From positions 37,112,862 to 37,176,861 of the forward strand of contig NC_069136.1 of NCBI RefSeq assembly GCF_026914265.1: a stretch of 64,000 bases of DNA, read 5' to 3'. Within the stretch, counting starts at the first letter, position 1, and each line of letters opens with the position of its first letter. Under the pieces are notes generated by a model that saw nothing but the letters and a program-made list of their open reading frames with translations, did not search any database and was not told the DNA's origin. This document shows positions 46,150-57,770 of the stretch, piece by piece. Made by a program: the position numbers and the translations under genes. The DNA is from Mya arenaria (lineage: Eukaryota > Mollusca > Bivalvia > Myida > Myidae).

Positions 46150-49100
46150 TTTTAACAATTGATAACTGATGCTTGTATTGTTGGGGTGCAGAGTGAAACG
46201 TTTGATGATGCTTGTATTGTTGGGCTGCAAAGTAAAACGTTTGATCACTGATACTTGTACTGTTGGGGTGCAAAGTGAAACGTTTGATGATGCTTGTATT
46301 GTTGGGCTGCAAAGTAAAACGTTTGATAACTGATGCTTGTACTGTTGGGGTGCAAAGTTAAATGTTTTATAACTGATGCTTGCATTGTTGGGGTGCAAAG
46401 TGAAACGTTTGATAACTGGTGCTTGTAATGTTTGGGTGCAAAGTGAAATGTTTGGTAACTGATATTTGTATTGTCGGGGTGCAAAGTGAAACGTTTGATA
46501 ACTGATGCTTGTATTGTTGGGGTGCAAAGTGAAACGTTTGATAACTGATGCTTGTATTGTTGAAGTGCAAAGTGAAACGTTTGATAACTGATGCTTGTAT
46601 TGTTGGGGTGCAAAGTGAAACGTTTGATAACTGATGCTTGTATTGTTGGGGTGCAAAGTGAAACGTTTGATAACTGATGCCTACATTGTTGAAGTGCAAA
46701 GTGAAACGTTTGATAACTGATGCTTGTATTGTTGGGGTGCAAAGTGAAACGTTTGATAACTGATGCTTGTATTGTTGGGGTGCAAAGTGAAACGTTTGAT
46801 AACTGATGCTTGTATTGTCGGGGTGCAAAGTGAAACGTTTGATAACTGATGCTTGTATTGTTGGGGTGCAAAGTGAAACGTTTGATAACTGATGCTTGTA
46901 TTGTTGGGGTGTAAAGTGAAACGTTTGATAACTGATGCCTACATTGTTGGGGTGCAAAGTGAAACGTTTGATAACTGATGCTTGTATTGTTGGGGTGCAA
47001 AGTGAAACGTTTGATAACTGATGCTTGTATTGTTGGGGTGCAAAGTGAAACGTTTGATAACTGATGCTTGTATTGTTGGGGTGCAAAGTGAAACGTTTGA
47101 TAACTGATGCTTGTATTGTTGGGGTGCAAAGTGAAACGTTTGATAACTGATGCTTGTATTGTTGGGGTGCAAAGTGAAACGTTTGATAACTGATGCTTGT
47201 ATTGTCGGGGTGCAAAGTGAAACGTTTGATAACTGATGCTTGTATTGTCGGGGTGCAAAGTGAAACGTTTGATAACTGATGCTTGTATTGTTGGGTGCAA
47301 AGTGAAACGTTTGATAACTGATGCCTACATTGTTGGGGTGCAAAGTGAAATGTTTGGTAACTGATATTTGTATTGTCGGGGTGCAAAGTGAAACGTTTGA
47401 TAACTGATGCTTGTATTGTTGGGGTGCAAAGTGAAACGTTTGATAACTGACGCTTGTATTGCCGGGGTGGAAAGTGAAACGTTTGATAACTGATGCTTGT
47501 ATTGTCGGGGTGCAAAGTGAAACGTTTGATAACTGATGCTTGTATTGTCGGGGTGGAAAGTGAAACGTTTGATAACTGATGCTTGTATTGTTGGGGTGCA
47601 AAGTGAAACGTTTGATAACTGATGCTTGTATTGTTGAAGTGCAAAGTGAAACGTTTGATAACTGATGTTTGTATTGTTAAAGTGCAAAGTGAAACGTTTG
47701 ATAACTGATGCTTGTATTGTTGGGGTGCAAAGTGAAACGTTTGATAACTGATGCTTGTATTGTTGAAGTGCAAAGTGAAACGTTTGATAACTGATGTTTG
47801 TATTGTTGAAGTGCAAAGTGAAACGTTTGATAACTGATGCCTACATTGTTGGGGTGCAAAGTGAAACGTCTGATAACTGATGCTTGTATTGTTGGGCGCA
47901 AAGTGAAACGTTTGATAAATGATGTTTGTATTGCTGGGGTGCAAAGTGAAACGTTTGATAACTGATGCTTGTATTGTTGGGGTGCAAAGTGAAACGTCTG
48001 ATAACTGATGCTTGTATTGTTGAAGTGCAAAGTGAAACGTTTGATAACTGATGCCTACATTGTTGGGGTGCAAAGTGAAACGTTTGATAACTGATGCTTG
48101 TATTGTTGGGGTGCAAAGTGAAACGTTTGATAACTGATGCTTGTATTGTTGAAGTGCAAAGTGAAACGTTTGATAACTGATGCTTGTATTGTTGAAGTGC
48201 AAAGTGAAACGTTTGATAACTGATGCCTACATTGTTGGGGTGCAAAGTGAAACGTTTGATAACTGATACTTGTATTGTTGAAGTGCAAAGTGAAACGTTT
48301 GATAACTGATGCTTGTATTGTTGAAGTGCAAAGTGAAACGTTTGATAACTGATGCTTGTATTGTTGAAGTGCAAAGTGAAACGTTTGATAACTGATGCTT
48401 GTATTGTTGAAGTGCAAAGTGAAACGTTTGATAACTGATGCCTACATTGTTGGGGTGCAAAGTGAAACGTTTGATAACTGATGCTTGTATTGTTGAAGTG
48501 CAAAGTGAAACGTTTGATAACTGATGCCTACATTGTTGGGGTGCAAAGTGAAACGTTTGATAACTGATGCTTGTATTGTTGGGGTGCAAAGTGAAACGTT
48601 TGATAACTGATGCTTGTATTGTTGAAGTGCAAAGTGAAACGTTTGATAACTGATGCTTGTATTGTTGAAGTGCAAAGTGAAACGTTTGATAACTGATGCC
48701 TACATTGTTGGGGTGCAAAGTGAAACGTTTGATAACTGATGCTTGTATTGTTGGGGTGTAAAGTGAAACGTTTGATAACTGATGCCTACATTGTTGGGGT
48801 GCAAAGTGAAACGTCTGATAACTGATGCTTGTATTGTTGGGCGCAAAGTGAAACGTTTGATAACTGATGTTTGTATTGCTGGGGTGCAAAGTGAAACGTT
48901 TGATAACTGATGCTTGTATTGTTGGGGTGCAAAGTGAAACGTTTGATAACTGATACTTGTATTGTTGAAGTGCAAAGTGAAACGTTTGATAACTGATGCT
49001 TGTATTGTTGGGGTGCAAAGTGAAACGTTTGATAACTGATGCTTGTATTGTTGGAGTGCAAAGTGAAACGTTTGATAACTGATGCCTACATTGTTGGGGT

Positions 49101-50560
49101 GCAAAGTGAAACGTTTGATAACTGATGCTTGTATTGTTGAAGTGCAAAGTGAAACGTTTGATAACTGATGCCTACATTGTTGGGGTGCAAAGTGAAACGT
49201 TTGATAACTGATGCTTGCATTGTTGGGGTGCAAAGTGAAACATTTGATAACTGATGCTTGTATTGTTGGGGTGCAAAAACACGTTTGATAACTGATGCTT
49301 GTATTGTTTGGGTTCAAAGTGAAACGTTTGTTAACTGATGCTTGTATTGTCGGGGTGCGAGGTCAAACGTTAGATAACTGATGCTTGTATTGTTGGAGTG
49401 CAAAGTGAAACATTTGATAACTGATGCTTGTATTGTTGGGGTGCAAAAAAACGTTTGATAACTGATTCTTGTATTGTTGGGGTGCAAAGTGAAACGTTTG
49501 ATAACTGATTTTTGTATTGTTTCGGTGGAAAGTGAAACGTTTGATAACTGATTCTTGTATTGATGGGGTGCAAAATGAAACGTTTGATAACTGATGCTTG
49601 TATCGTTAGGGTGTAAAGACAAACGTTTGATAACTGATGTTTGTATTGTTTGGGTGCAAAGTGAAACGTTTGATAACTGATGTTTGCATTGTTTGGGTGC
49701 GAACTCAAACGTTTGATTACTGATGCTTGTACTGTTGGGGTGCAAAGTGAAACGTTTGATAACTGATGTTTGTATTGTTGGGGTGCAAAGTGAAACGTTT
49801 GATAACTGATGCTTGTATTGTTGGGGTGCAAAAAAAACGTTTGATAACTGATTCGTGTATTGTTGGGGTGCAAAGTGAAACGTTAGATAACTGATGCTTG
49901 TATTGTTGGGGTGCAAAGTGAAACGTTTGATATCTGATGCTTGTATTGTTGGTGTTCAAAGTGAAACGTTTGTTAACTGATGCTTGTATTGTCAGGGTGC
50001 GAGGTCAAACGTTTGATAACTGATGCTTGCATTATTGGGGTGCAAAGTGAAATGTTTGATAACTTATGCTTGTTTTGTTAGCGTGCAAAGTGAAACGTCT
50101 GATAACTTATACTTGTTTTGTTGGAGTGCAAAGTGAATCGTTTGATAACTGATGCTTGTATTGTTGGGGTGCTAAGTGAAACGTTTAATAAGTGAAGCCT
50201 GTATTATGGGGGTGCAAAGTGAAGCGTTAAATAATTGAAGCTTGTACTGTTGGGGTGCAAAGTGAAACGTTTGATAACTGATGCTTGTATTGTTGGGGTG
50301 CAAAAAAAACGTTTGATAACTGATTCGTGTATTGTTGGGGTGCAAAGTGAAACGTTTGATAACTGATGTTTGTACTGTTGGGGTGCAAAGTGAAACGTTT
50401 GATAACTGATGCTTGCATTGTTTGGGTGCAAAGTGAAACGTTTGATAACTGATGCTTGCATTGTTTGGGTGCAACGTGAAACATTTGATAACTGATGCAC
50501 GTATTGTTGGGATAACTGATGCCTGTATTTTTGGGGTGCAAAGTGAAACGTTTGATACAA
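46150..50560. repeat. 43-bp minisatellite array, about 102 copies
   Basis: The unit is 43 bp (GTGCAAAGTGAAACGTTTGA, TAACTGATGCTTGTATTGTT, GGG). The core at 46500-49200 is highly homogeneous. The right edge (49250-50560) is diverged. Sequence variants GCCTACATTG, TTGAAGTGC and GTCGGGGTG recur at multiples of 43 bp, with a patchy higher-order pattern. The minus-strand unit has no stop in any of its three frames. Overlapping minus-strand ORFs up to 611 codons (cycling HPNNTSISYQTFHFAPQQYK) are therefore expected by chance and are not called as genes. Confidence 0.97.
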
Positions 50561-51544
50561 CAATAATCTGATTAGTTTACATATTAGCATATCTACCTTT
50601 ATGTAAACCTTAATGTATAGATCAAGAAACATACATCCACAAAGGGCAAATAGCTAAAACAAATCCATAAAAATAATTAATTTATGGGTGTTTACAGTTC
50701 GCTAAATAATTCATAAATATTAATGAGTCGGCTTGGCTTGTCACTAAATATAAATAATATATTTAATGTGATCAATTTAACTCAAATAATAAACTCATAC
50801 ACCAGCTTAAACCCAAAACAAGTGTATTTAGGAATGAAATGCGGGATTGATGTCATTATCGGGGTATAAACGCAATTCGGCTGGTCAAAGTGTGTGGAAT
50901 CCGAAGATTAAAACAAAGTCCCTTCATACAGAACTGCATATAGTGTACTTTCACGTGATTAACAGCAGCAGCAGCAGTAGAAAAATAGTAGAATAATCGA
51001 CAGTTGCAGCAGCAGTACCAGACACGATCGTCAGAGGTCATTATTTTAGAGAGGTAGTCAATATTTCAAAGAAAGAATTAATAATGACCGGGTGTCGTGA
51101 GCATATGTTGGCCAAAACAATTTTAATACCGGTCAATGTATGAATACAATGCAAGATAAAAAGAAAAAAAACTATGCAACTTTCTTGATTGAAACTCCTT
51201 TTAAAAGTAATGCAGTAAATTAAACAAGTATGATGTATTTTCAAGTTTCTTTTGTATTTTACATTCTTGTATACGCATTCGAAAAAAAATGGCCAGAGTT
51301 GATAATGCAGGTACAGACCAGATGTTACCATTTGTAAGTTTCTATGTACAACGATATTTGAATTATTAAAAACGTCCTGATTCGATTGCGGGCCTCCTCA
51401 AGTACCCGGATGGAGTCTTTGTTACCATGGACGTGTTTTAAGAGAGCGTTTACGTTTCAAACATACGTCTCAAGGTTAGCGTCCTGTTGTCAATGCAATT
51501 TATTATTCTACCAGTGAGAATTCAATTATAAGAGAGGTTGAGTA
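50561..51544. other. Non-coding spacer
   Basis: It contains a short (CAG)n/(CAGCAGCAG) patch near 50962-50980 and again near 51005. Two minus-strand ORFs (61 and 96 codons) have no domain and look AT-driven. No gene supported. Confidence 0.45.
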
Positions 51545-52800
51545 AAATGACGTGTACGTGTATTTATAGGTGTAGGTACTAGGTGGCGTGTACATGTATT
51601 TATACGTGTATGTACGAGATGGCGTGTACGCGTATTTATATGTGTAGGTACGAGATGGCGTGTACGCGTATTTATACGTGTAGGTACGAGATGGCGTGTA
51701 CGTATATTTATACGTGTAGGTACGAGATGGCGTGTACGCGTATTTATACGTGTAGGTACGAGATGGCTTGTACGTGTATTTATACGTGTAGGTACAAGAT
51801 GGCGTGTACGTTTATTTATACGTGTAGGTACAGAATGGCGTGTATGTGTATTTATACGTGTAGGTACAAGATGGCGTTTACCAGTATTTATACGTGTAGG
51901 TACAACATGGCGTGTACGCGTTTTTATACGTGTAGGTACAAGATGGCATGTACGCGTATTTATACCTGTAGGTACAAGATGGCGTGTACGTGTATTTATA
52001 CGTGTAGGTACAAGATGGCGTGTACGCGTATTTAGACGTGTAGGTACAGAATAGCGTGTACATGTATTTATACGTGTAGGTACGAGATGGCGTGTACGTT
52101 TATTTATACGTGTAGGTACAGAATGGCGTGTACGTGTATTTATACGTGTAGGTACAAGATGGCGTGTACCAGTATTTATACGTGTAGGTACAAGATGGCG
52201 TGTACGCGTTTTTATACCTGTAGGTACAAGATGGCATGTACGCGTATTTATACCTGTAGGTACAAGATGGCGTGTACCTGTATTTATACGTGTAGGTACG
52301 AGATGGCGTGTACGCGTATTTAGACGTGTAGGTACAAGATGGCGTGTACGTATATTTATACGTGTAGTTACAAGATGGCGTGTACGTGTATTTATACGTG
52401 TAGTTACGAGATGGCGTGTACGTGTATTTATACGTGTAGGTACAAGATGGCGTGTACGTGTATTTATACGTGTAGGTACAAGATGGCGTGTACGGGTTTT
52501 TATACGTGTAGGTACAAGATGGCGTGTACGCGTATTTATACGTGTAGGTACAAGATGGCGTGTACGCGTATTTATACGTGTAGGTACAAGATGGCGTGTA
52601 CGAGTATTTATACGTGTAGGTACAAGATGGCGTGTACGCGTATTTATACGTGTAGGTACAAGATGGCGTGTACGCGTATTTATACGTGTAGGTACAAGAT
52701 GGCGTGTACGCGTATTTATACGTGTAGGTACAAGATGGCGTGTACGCGTATTTATACGTGTAGGTACAAGATGGCGTGTACGCGTATGTTTACATGTAGG
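51545..52800. repeat. 36-bp (12-codon) minisatellite array, about 35 copies
   Basis: The unit is GTGTACGCGTATTTATACGT + GTAGGTACAAGATGGC, 36 bp, so the frame is preserved across units. The minus strand is open from an ATG at 52872 to a stop at 51526 (448 codons) as a 12-residue repeat RINTRTRHLVPT with a unique N-terminus (MCAFKWKFVNEIYTCTIWVV). The plus strand is open over much of the array as MACTRIYTCRYK. The commonest variants (ACGCGT/ACGTGT and ACAAG/ACGAG on the plus strand) are synonymous in the minus frame but change residues in the plus frame. I call it a repeat; a coding role is possible but unproven. Confidence 0.95.
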
Positions 52801-53145
52801 CCTAAAGATGGCGACAACCCATATTGTGCACGTATAAATTTCGTTCACAAATTTCCACTTAAAGGCACACAATATAGGTTGATGCGTTTCTTAATGGTAT
52901 TTTTTACTTCAATGCATTTTTATGTTTACCTCAATTGAATTTAATTGTAAAAAACAAAACCAAAAAATTCTATATGTTTTGTGTACAAATAAAATCATAA
53001 AAGCGAAATTTCGGCGCTTTTTTTAACTTGTGGATATGTGGCCACGTACCTATTTATTAAAAATAAATAAATAATTAAGCCTTAAGTATCTAATTATAAT
53101 GAGGACATTTTTTTATATATTATATATTTATATAATATAATACCA
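52801..53145. other. AT-rich spacer
   Basis: Very AT-rich with TATATA runs at 53110-53140 directly upstream of the tRNA-like gene. No gene supported. Confidence 0.5.
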
Positions 53146-53227
53146 GTTGTCGTGGCCGAGTGGTTAAGGCGATGGACAAGAATTCCATTGGGATCTTCCC
53201 GCGCAGGTTCGAATCCTGCCGACAACG
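53146..53227 (+). tRNA. tRNA-Ser(AGA)-like gene lacking U33
   Basis: 82 nt with a perfect 7-bp acceptor stem (GTTGTCG/CGACAAC) and discriminator G. The D arm is GGCCGAGTGGTTAAGGC, the anticodon stem ATGGA/TCCAT, and the long class II variable arm GGGATCTTCCC. The T arm has a consensus B box, GGTTCGAATCC. The sequence is clearly tRNA-Ser with anticodon AGA. However, the anticodon loop reads CAAGAAT where eukaryotic tRNA-Ser(AGA) has CTAGAAA: the near-universal U33 is A, and A38 is U. There is no T-run until about 30 nt downstream. It may be a pseudogene or a poor decoder. It sits in the inferred intron 40 bp upstream of the exon at 53268. Confidence 0.85.
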
Positions 53228-53267
53228 CGTATTTCCGTTAAATACAATCACCTGTTCCAAATTTTAG

Positions 53268-53433
53268 GCATTCGGCAAAGGCAGTATGAGACTGACAGAG
53301 AACCCCCGCGAGAGTTCTACAGTTATAGACGGGGAAAGCGGTGGTTCCACTCGTCACCTGTTTAACTCCTTCACACAGAGGTTTGAGGCATCATTTGCTG
53401 CGGTGCTGGACCAATTCATTAACTGCATGGATG
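53268..53433 (+). CDS. Penultimate exon of an unrecognised plus-strand gene
   Basis: Acceptor CCTGTTCCAAATTTTAG, 166 open nucleotides in phase 0 and a perfect donor GGATG|GTAAGTG, leaving in phase 1. The peptide begins AFGKGSMRLTENPRESST and ends FAAVLDQFINCMD. The central part (LFNSFTQRFEASFAAVLDQF) looks like an amphipathic helix. GC content exceeds the flanks. Spliced to the acceptor at 54317 it ends after GNSILVLEL and a stop, and a poly(A) signal follows at 54738. The earlier exons must lie upstream and were not found. No family recognised. Confidence 0.45.
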
Positions 53434-54185
53434 GTAAGTGTTTATGCTACAGGGTCAGACCAGATGTTACGTAAGAGGAACGCACTGGGAGCGGACTGCA
53501 TGGATGGTAAGAGTTTATAATGCAGGGTCAGACCAGATGTTACGTTAGAGGAACACGCTGAGGGTGGACTGCATGGGTGGTGAGAGTTTATAATGCAGGG
53601 TCTGACCAGATGCTACGTTAGAGGAACGCGCTGGGGATGTACTTCATGGATGGTAAATGTTTATAAAGCAGGGACAGACCAGATGTTACGTTAGAGGAAC
53701 GATCTGGGGTAGGACTGCATGGATGGTAAGAGTTTATAAAGCAGGGCCAGACCAGATTTTACGTTAGAGGAACGCGCTGGGGATGGACTGTATGGATGGC
53801 AAGAGTTTATATGGCAGGGTCAGACCAGATTTTACGTTAGAGGAACGCGCTGGGGTGGACTGCATGGATTGTAAGAGTTTATAAGGTAGGGTCAGACCAA
53901 ATTTAACGTTAGAGGAACGCGCTTGGGGGGGGGGGGGGGGGGGGGGTCGGGGACTGCATGGATGGTAAGAGTTTATAACACAGGGTCAGATCAGATGTAA
54001 CGTTAAAGGAACGCGCTGGGGTTGACTGAATGGATGGTAAGAATTTATAAGGCAGGGTCAGACCAGATTTTACGTTAGAGGAACGCGCTGGGGTGGACCG
54101 TATGGGTGGTAAGAATTTATAATACAGGGTCAGATCAGCTGTTACGTTAGAGGAACGCGCTGGGGGGGGGTCTGCATGGATGGAT
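53426..54185. repeat. 73-bp intronic minisatellite containing a repeated splice donor
   Basis: About ten units of roughly 73 bp: CTGCATGGATGGTAAGAGTT, TATAATGCAGGGTCAGACCA, GATGTTACGTTAGAGGAACG, CGCTGGGGTGGA. The first unit begins inside the exon at 53268, so every unit copies the exon's last bases and the donor GGATG|GTAAG. One unit contains a G-run of about 22 (53926-53947). The array fills most of the 883-bp intron between 53434 and 54316. Confidence 0.93.
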
Positions 54186-54316
54186 ACATTGTCTTTGGAC
54201 ACTTGACCACTTTTAGCCTCCTCACCTCTGTCAAACAAACACAGCCATCTGACCCCAAAGATTGAATGTCAGTGGACATGTCAAAACTAACAAATCTTGA
54301 AACAATCACTTTTCAG

Positions 54317-54345
54317 GAAATTCCATCTTGGTACTGGAATTATGA
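54317..54345 (+). CDS. Candidate last coding exon of the plus-strand gene
   Basis: Acceptor CAATCACTTTTCAG precedes 29 nt that, entered in phase 1 from the exon at 53268, read GNSILVLEL and then TGA. The following 390 bp would be 3' UTR. A longer ORF at 54349-54564 (SFHFVTREI-type text) lies in another frame and may be a UTR artefact or an alternative reading. The call depends on the phase match only. Confidence 0.3.
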
Positions 54346-54737
54346 AGGATGACGTCATCATGGCATTTCGTCACCCGCGAGATCGTCCAACATTCTAGAG
54401 TTCTCATTTTGACCCGCCAATCCACTAAGACCTGTGGGTTAGGCCTAGGTGACTTTATGGAAAAGTACCTGATTCTCGATCATGGGAATCCGATTATCAA
54501 CTTCTTCAAGACCTTCTTCAGCAGCATGGCTGCTATTCTGCTTCTTCACACAGACGCTCCTTAAATGTCCACTCACGTTTGTTGCCACTTCCGGCCTACA
54601 GTAAATGCTCCCAGACAGAAAGGTGACAGCCGCCCGATCGCCTCCGATTGCCGGTCTTGTAAGAGGTTGTGGGATAAGAGCAATCTTCTGCGTTGTTGAC
54701 TACGCGGACGGCCCCCTGCCGCTGTAGGGGAAGTATT

Positions 54738-54743
54738 AATAAA
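54738..54743 (+). terminator. AATAAA poly(A) signal candidate
   Basis: TATTAATAAAGGTCATTTTG lies just before the LINE remnant. It would close the 3' UTR of the gene with exons at 53268 and 54317. Confidence 0.35.
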
Positions 54744-54764
54744 GGTCATTTTGGTCATTTTCAT

Positions 54765-55907
54765 ATCAAAGATGCGTTCAAACTATTCGAGTCTATAGTT
54801 ACGCCAATTTTATGTTACTCGTCACAAATTTAGGGATACAAATACTGCCATAACATAGAAAAGGTGCATTATAACTTCTGTAAGAAAATGTGTGGGCCAA
54901 ATAGAACAGTTTCAAACGTTTTTGCTTTGAGCTAGTGTGGTAGATTGCCAATGCTGACAATTTATCTTCCAAAATGTTGGATATTGGATCAAAATTATGA
55001 ACATGACCAGTAATAGATATCCACGTCAGTGTTACAGTATGCTTTTGAATATGAATAATGCAGGTCGTAGTAGTTGAGCAACACACATTAAAAATATTAT
55101 ATTTAAACACGACTTTGGATAAGCTTGGATAGCGCAAGATATTGGCCAACCTAACATATTCATGAACATGTTTACGAACAGGTTGAAAGACTCTTCCCTA
55201 CAAAAGTTGTATGCAGATATTGAGTCGTCACCAAAAGCTGAACATTATAAACATTATAAAACTCTTCTTGACACAGAGCGCTATTTGTCAATAAACCTAC
55301 CATATCCATGGAAAAAATGTCATGCAAACTTAAGATGCTCAGGTCATACGCTTATGATAGAAAAAGGGCGACACTTAAATATTGCACGTGAACTTTGATT
55401 CTGGCCATTAAGTTCGAGTACAGGATACAATGTGATAGAAGACGAGTACCACTTTCTTATGGTCTGTCCTTCTTACGATGGTGTACGACGTGAATTGTTC
55501 CGGACTACCTGGCTCACTCATTCAAGCTTTCAATTGTACAATAATATGATGTGCACTGATACCACTAGTGATATATTCTCGCTAACTAAATTCGTATATA
55601 ATGCATTCGATTTAAGAAAGCAACTGATCTAACACTGATAATTTATTGTACAACTACTTATACATGAAATAGAACAATTCATATGTATATGTGTGTATGT
55701 GTGTGTATATAGATACATGTATATGACCATTACTCTAATATGCTTGATTTATGCAACAACATAAAAACATGTTTTGTAAATATCCAATATAGTTCATATT
55801 TGACGTACTAAATATTACGATCTGTAACATGTATTCTGGGCTGGTGGCCTTATATTACAATAAACACTTTGTTATGTTATGTTATGTTATGTTATGTTAT
55901 GTTATGT
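54765..55907 (+). pseudogene. 5'-truncated, decayed LINE ORF2 3' end with (GTTAT)n tail
   Basis: It begins within the post-RT region (FKLFESIVTPILCYSSQIWG and then KVHYNFCKKMCG in other frames) and is related to the intact LINE at 40020 (VKPILFYGCEVWG). Several frame changes and stops break the coding sequence. Two longer open pieces remain: 55162-55398, and 55432-55632, which has EDEYHFLMVCPSYDGVRREL matching the intact EDEYHFLMECNLYNTIRDKY. The 3' UTR ends ACAATAAACACTTT followed by about eight GTTAT units (55870-55907). It is a typical 5'-truncated insertion from a LINE family other than the TTC-tailed copy. Confidence 0.8.
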
Positions 55908-55984
55908 TTCTCTGATCGTTCCAAGGCAGTGACCCAAACATAAGCTTATTAATATTTTCTGATTCATTTGTAAAGTGATTTGTT

Positions 55985-57770
55985 TTGTTTATGGCATTCC
56001 TTTGTTGTTTTGTGTGTGGCATGACTGTGTTGTTTTGTATGTGGTATGACTGTGTTGTTTTGTATGTGGTATGACTGTGTTGTTTTGTGTGTGGTATGAC
56101 TGTGTTGTTTTGTGTGTGGTATGACTGTGTTGTTTTGTATGTGGTATGACTGTGTTGTTTTGTGTGTGGTATGACTGTGTTGTTTTGTGTGTGGCATGAC
56201 TGTGTTGTTTTGTATGTGGCATGACTGTGTTGTTTTGTGTGTGGTATGACTGTGTTGTTGTGTATGTGGCATGACTGTGTTGTTTTGTGTGTGGTATGAC
56301 TGTGTTGTTTTGTATGTGGCATGACTGTGTTGTTTTGTGTGTGGTATGACTGTGTTGTTTTGTATGTGGCATGACTGTGTTGTTTTGTATGTGGCATGAC
56401 TGTGTTGTTTTGTATGTGGCATGACTGTGTTGTTTTGTGTGTGGCATGACTGTGTTGTTTTGTGTGTGGCATGACTGTGTTGTTTTGTATGTGGCATGAC
56501 TGTGTTGTTTTGTAAGAGGCATTCCTTTGTTGTTTTGTATGTGACATGACTGTGTTGTTTTGTATGTGGCATGACTGTGTTGTTTTGTATGTGGCATGAC
56601 TGTGTTGTTTTGTGTGTGGTATGACTGTGTTGTTTTGTGTGTGGCATGACTGTGTTGTTTTGTATGTGGCATGACTGTGTTGTTTTGTGTGTGGTATGAC
56701 TGTGTTGTTTTGTATGTGGCATGACTGTGTTGTTTTGTGTGTGGTATGACTGTGTTGTTTTGTATGTGGTATGACTGTGTTGTTTTGTGTGTGGTATGAC
56801 TGTGTTGTTTTGTATGTGGCATGACTGTGTTGTTTTGTATGTGGTATGACTGTGTTGTTTTGTATGTGGCATGACTGTGTTGTTTTGTGTGTGGCATGAC
56901 TGTGTTGTTTTGTAAGAGGCATTCCTTTGTTGCTTTGTATGTGGCATGACTGTGTTGTTTTGTGTGTGGTATGACTGTGTTGCTTTGTATGTGGTATGAC
57001 TGTGTTGTTTTGTATGTGGTATGACTGTGTTGTTTTGTATGTGGTATGACTGTGTTGTTTTGTGTGTGGTATGACTGTGTTGTTTTGTGTGTGTTATGAC
57101 TGTGTTGTTTTGTAAGAGGCATTCCTTTGTTGCTTTGTATGTGGCATGACTGTGTTGTTTTGTATGTGGCATGACTGTGTTGTTTTGTATGTGGCATGAC
57201 TGTGTTGTTTTGTAAGAGGCATTCCTTTGTTGTTTTGTATGTGGCATGACTGTGTTGTTTTGTATGTGGTATGACTGTGTTGTTTTGTGTGTGGTATGAC
57301 TGTGTTGTTTTGTGTGTGGCATGACTGTGTTGTTTTGTAAGAGGCATTCCTTTGTTGCTTTGTATGTGGCATGACTGTGTTGTTTTGTGTGTGGTATGAC
57401 TGTGTTGTTTTGTGTGTGGTATGACTGTGTTGGTTTGTGTGTGGTATGACTGTGTTGTTTTGTAAGAGGCATTCCTTTGTTGCTTTGTATGTGGCATGAC
57501 TGTGTTGTTTTGTATGTGGCATGACTGTGTTGTTTTGTATGTGGTATGACTGTGTTGTTTTGTGTGTAGTATGACTGTGTTGTTTTGTGTGTAGTATGAC
57601 TGTGTTGTTTTGTGTGTAGTATGACTGTGTTGTTTTGTATGTAGTATGACTGTGTTGTTTTGTATGTAGTATGATTGTATTGTTTTGTGTGTAACATGAC
57701 TGTGTTGTTTTGTATGTGGTATGACTGTTTTGTTTTGAATGTAGTATGACTGTGTTGTTTTGTGTGTACC
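55985..57770. repeat. 25-bp minisatellite array, part 1 (about 71 copies)
   Basis: The unit is TGTGTTGTTTTGTATGTGGC + ATGAC. Variants are TATG/TGTG, GGCATG/GGTATG, and a different AAGAGGCATTCCTTTG unit recurring at intervals (56515, 56914, 57114, 57213, 57341, 57469), which marks a higher-order repeat. The plus strand is rich in G and T. Minus-strand units lack stops in all frames, giving ORFs up to 622 codons (NNTVMPHTKQHSHTTHKTTQ) that I regard as by-products. Confidence 0.97.

Noticed and set aside
46245-49317. Minus-strand ORFs of 200-611 codons reading HPNNTSISYQTFHFAP repeats
   Set aside because: All three frames are open at once because the 43-bp unit lacks stops. The period is not a multiple of three and no unique domain is attached.
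53909-54238. 109-codon minus-strand Pro-rich ORF
   Set aside because: It is the translation of the 73-bp intronic minisatellite and its G-run.
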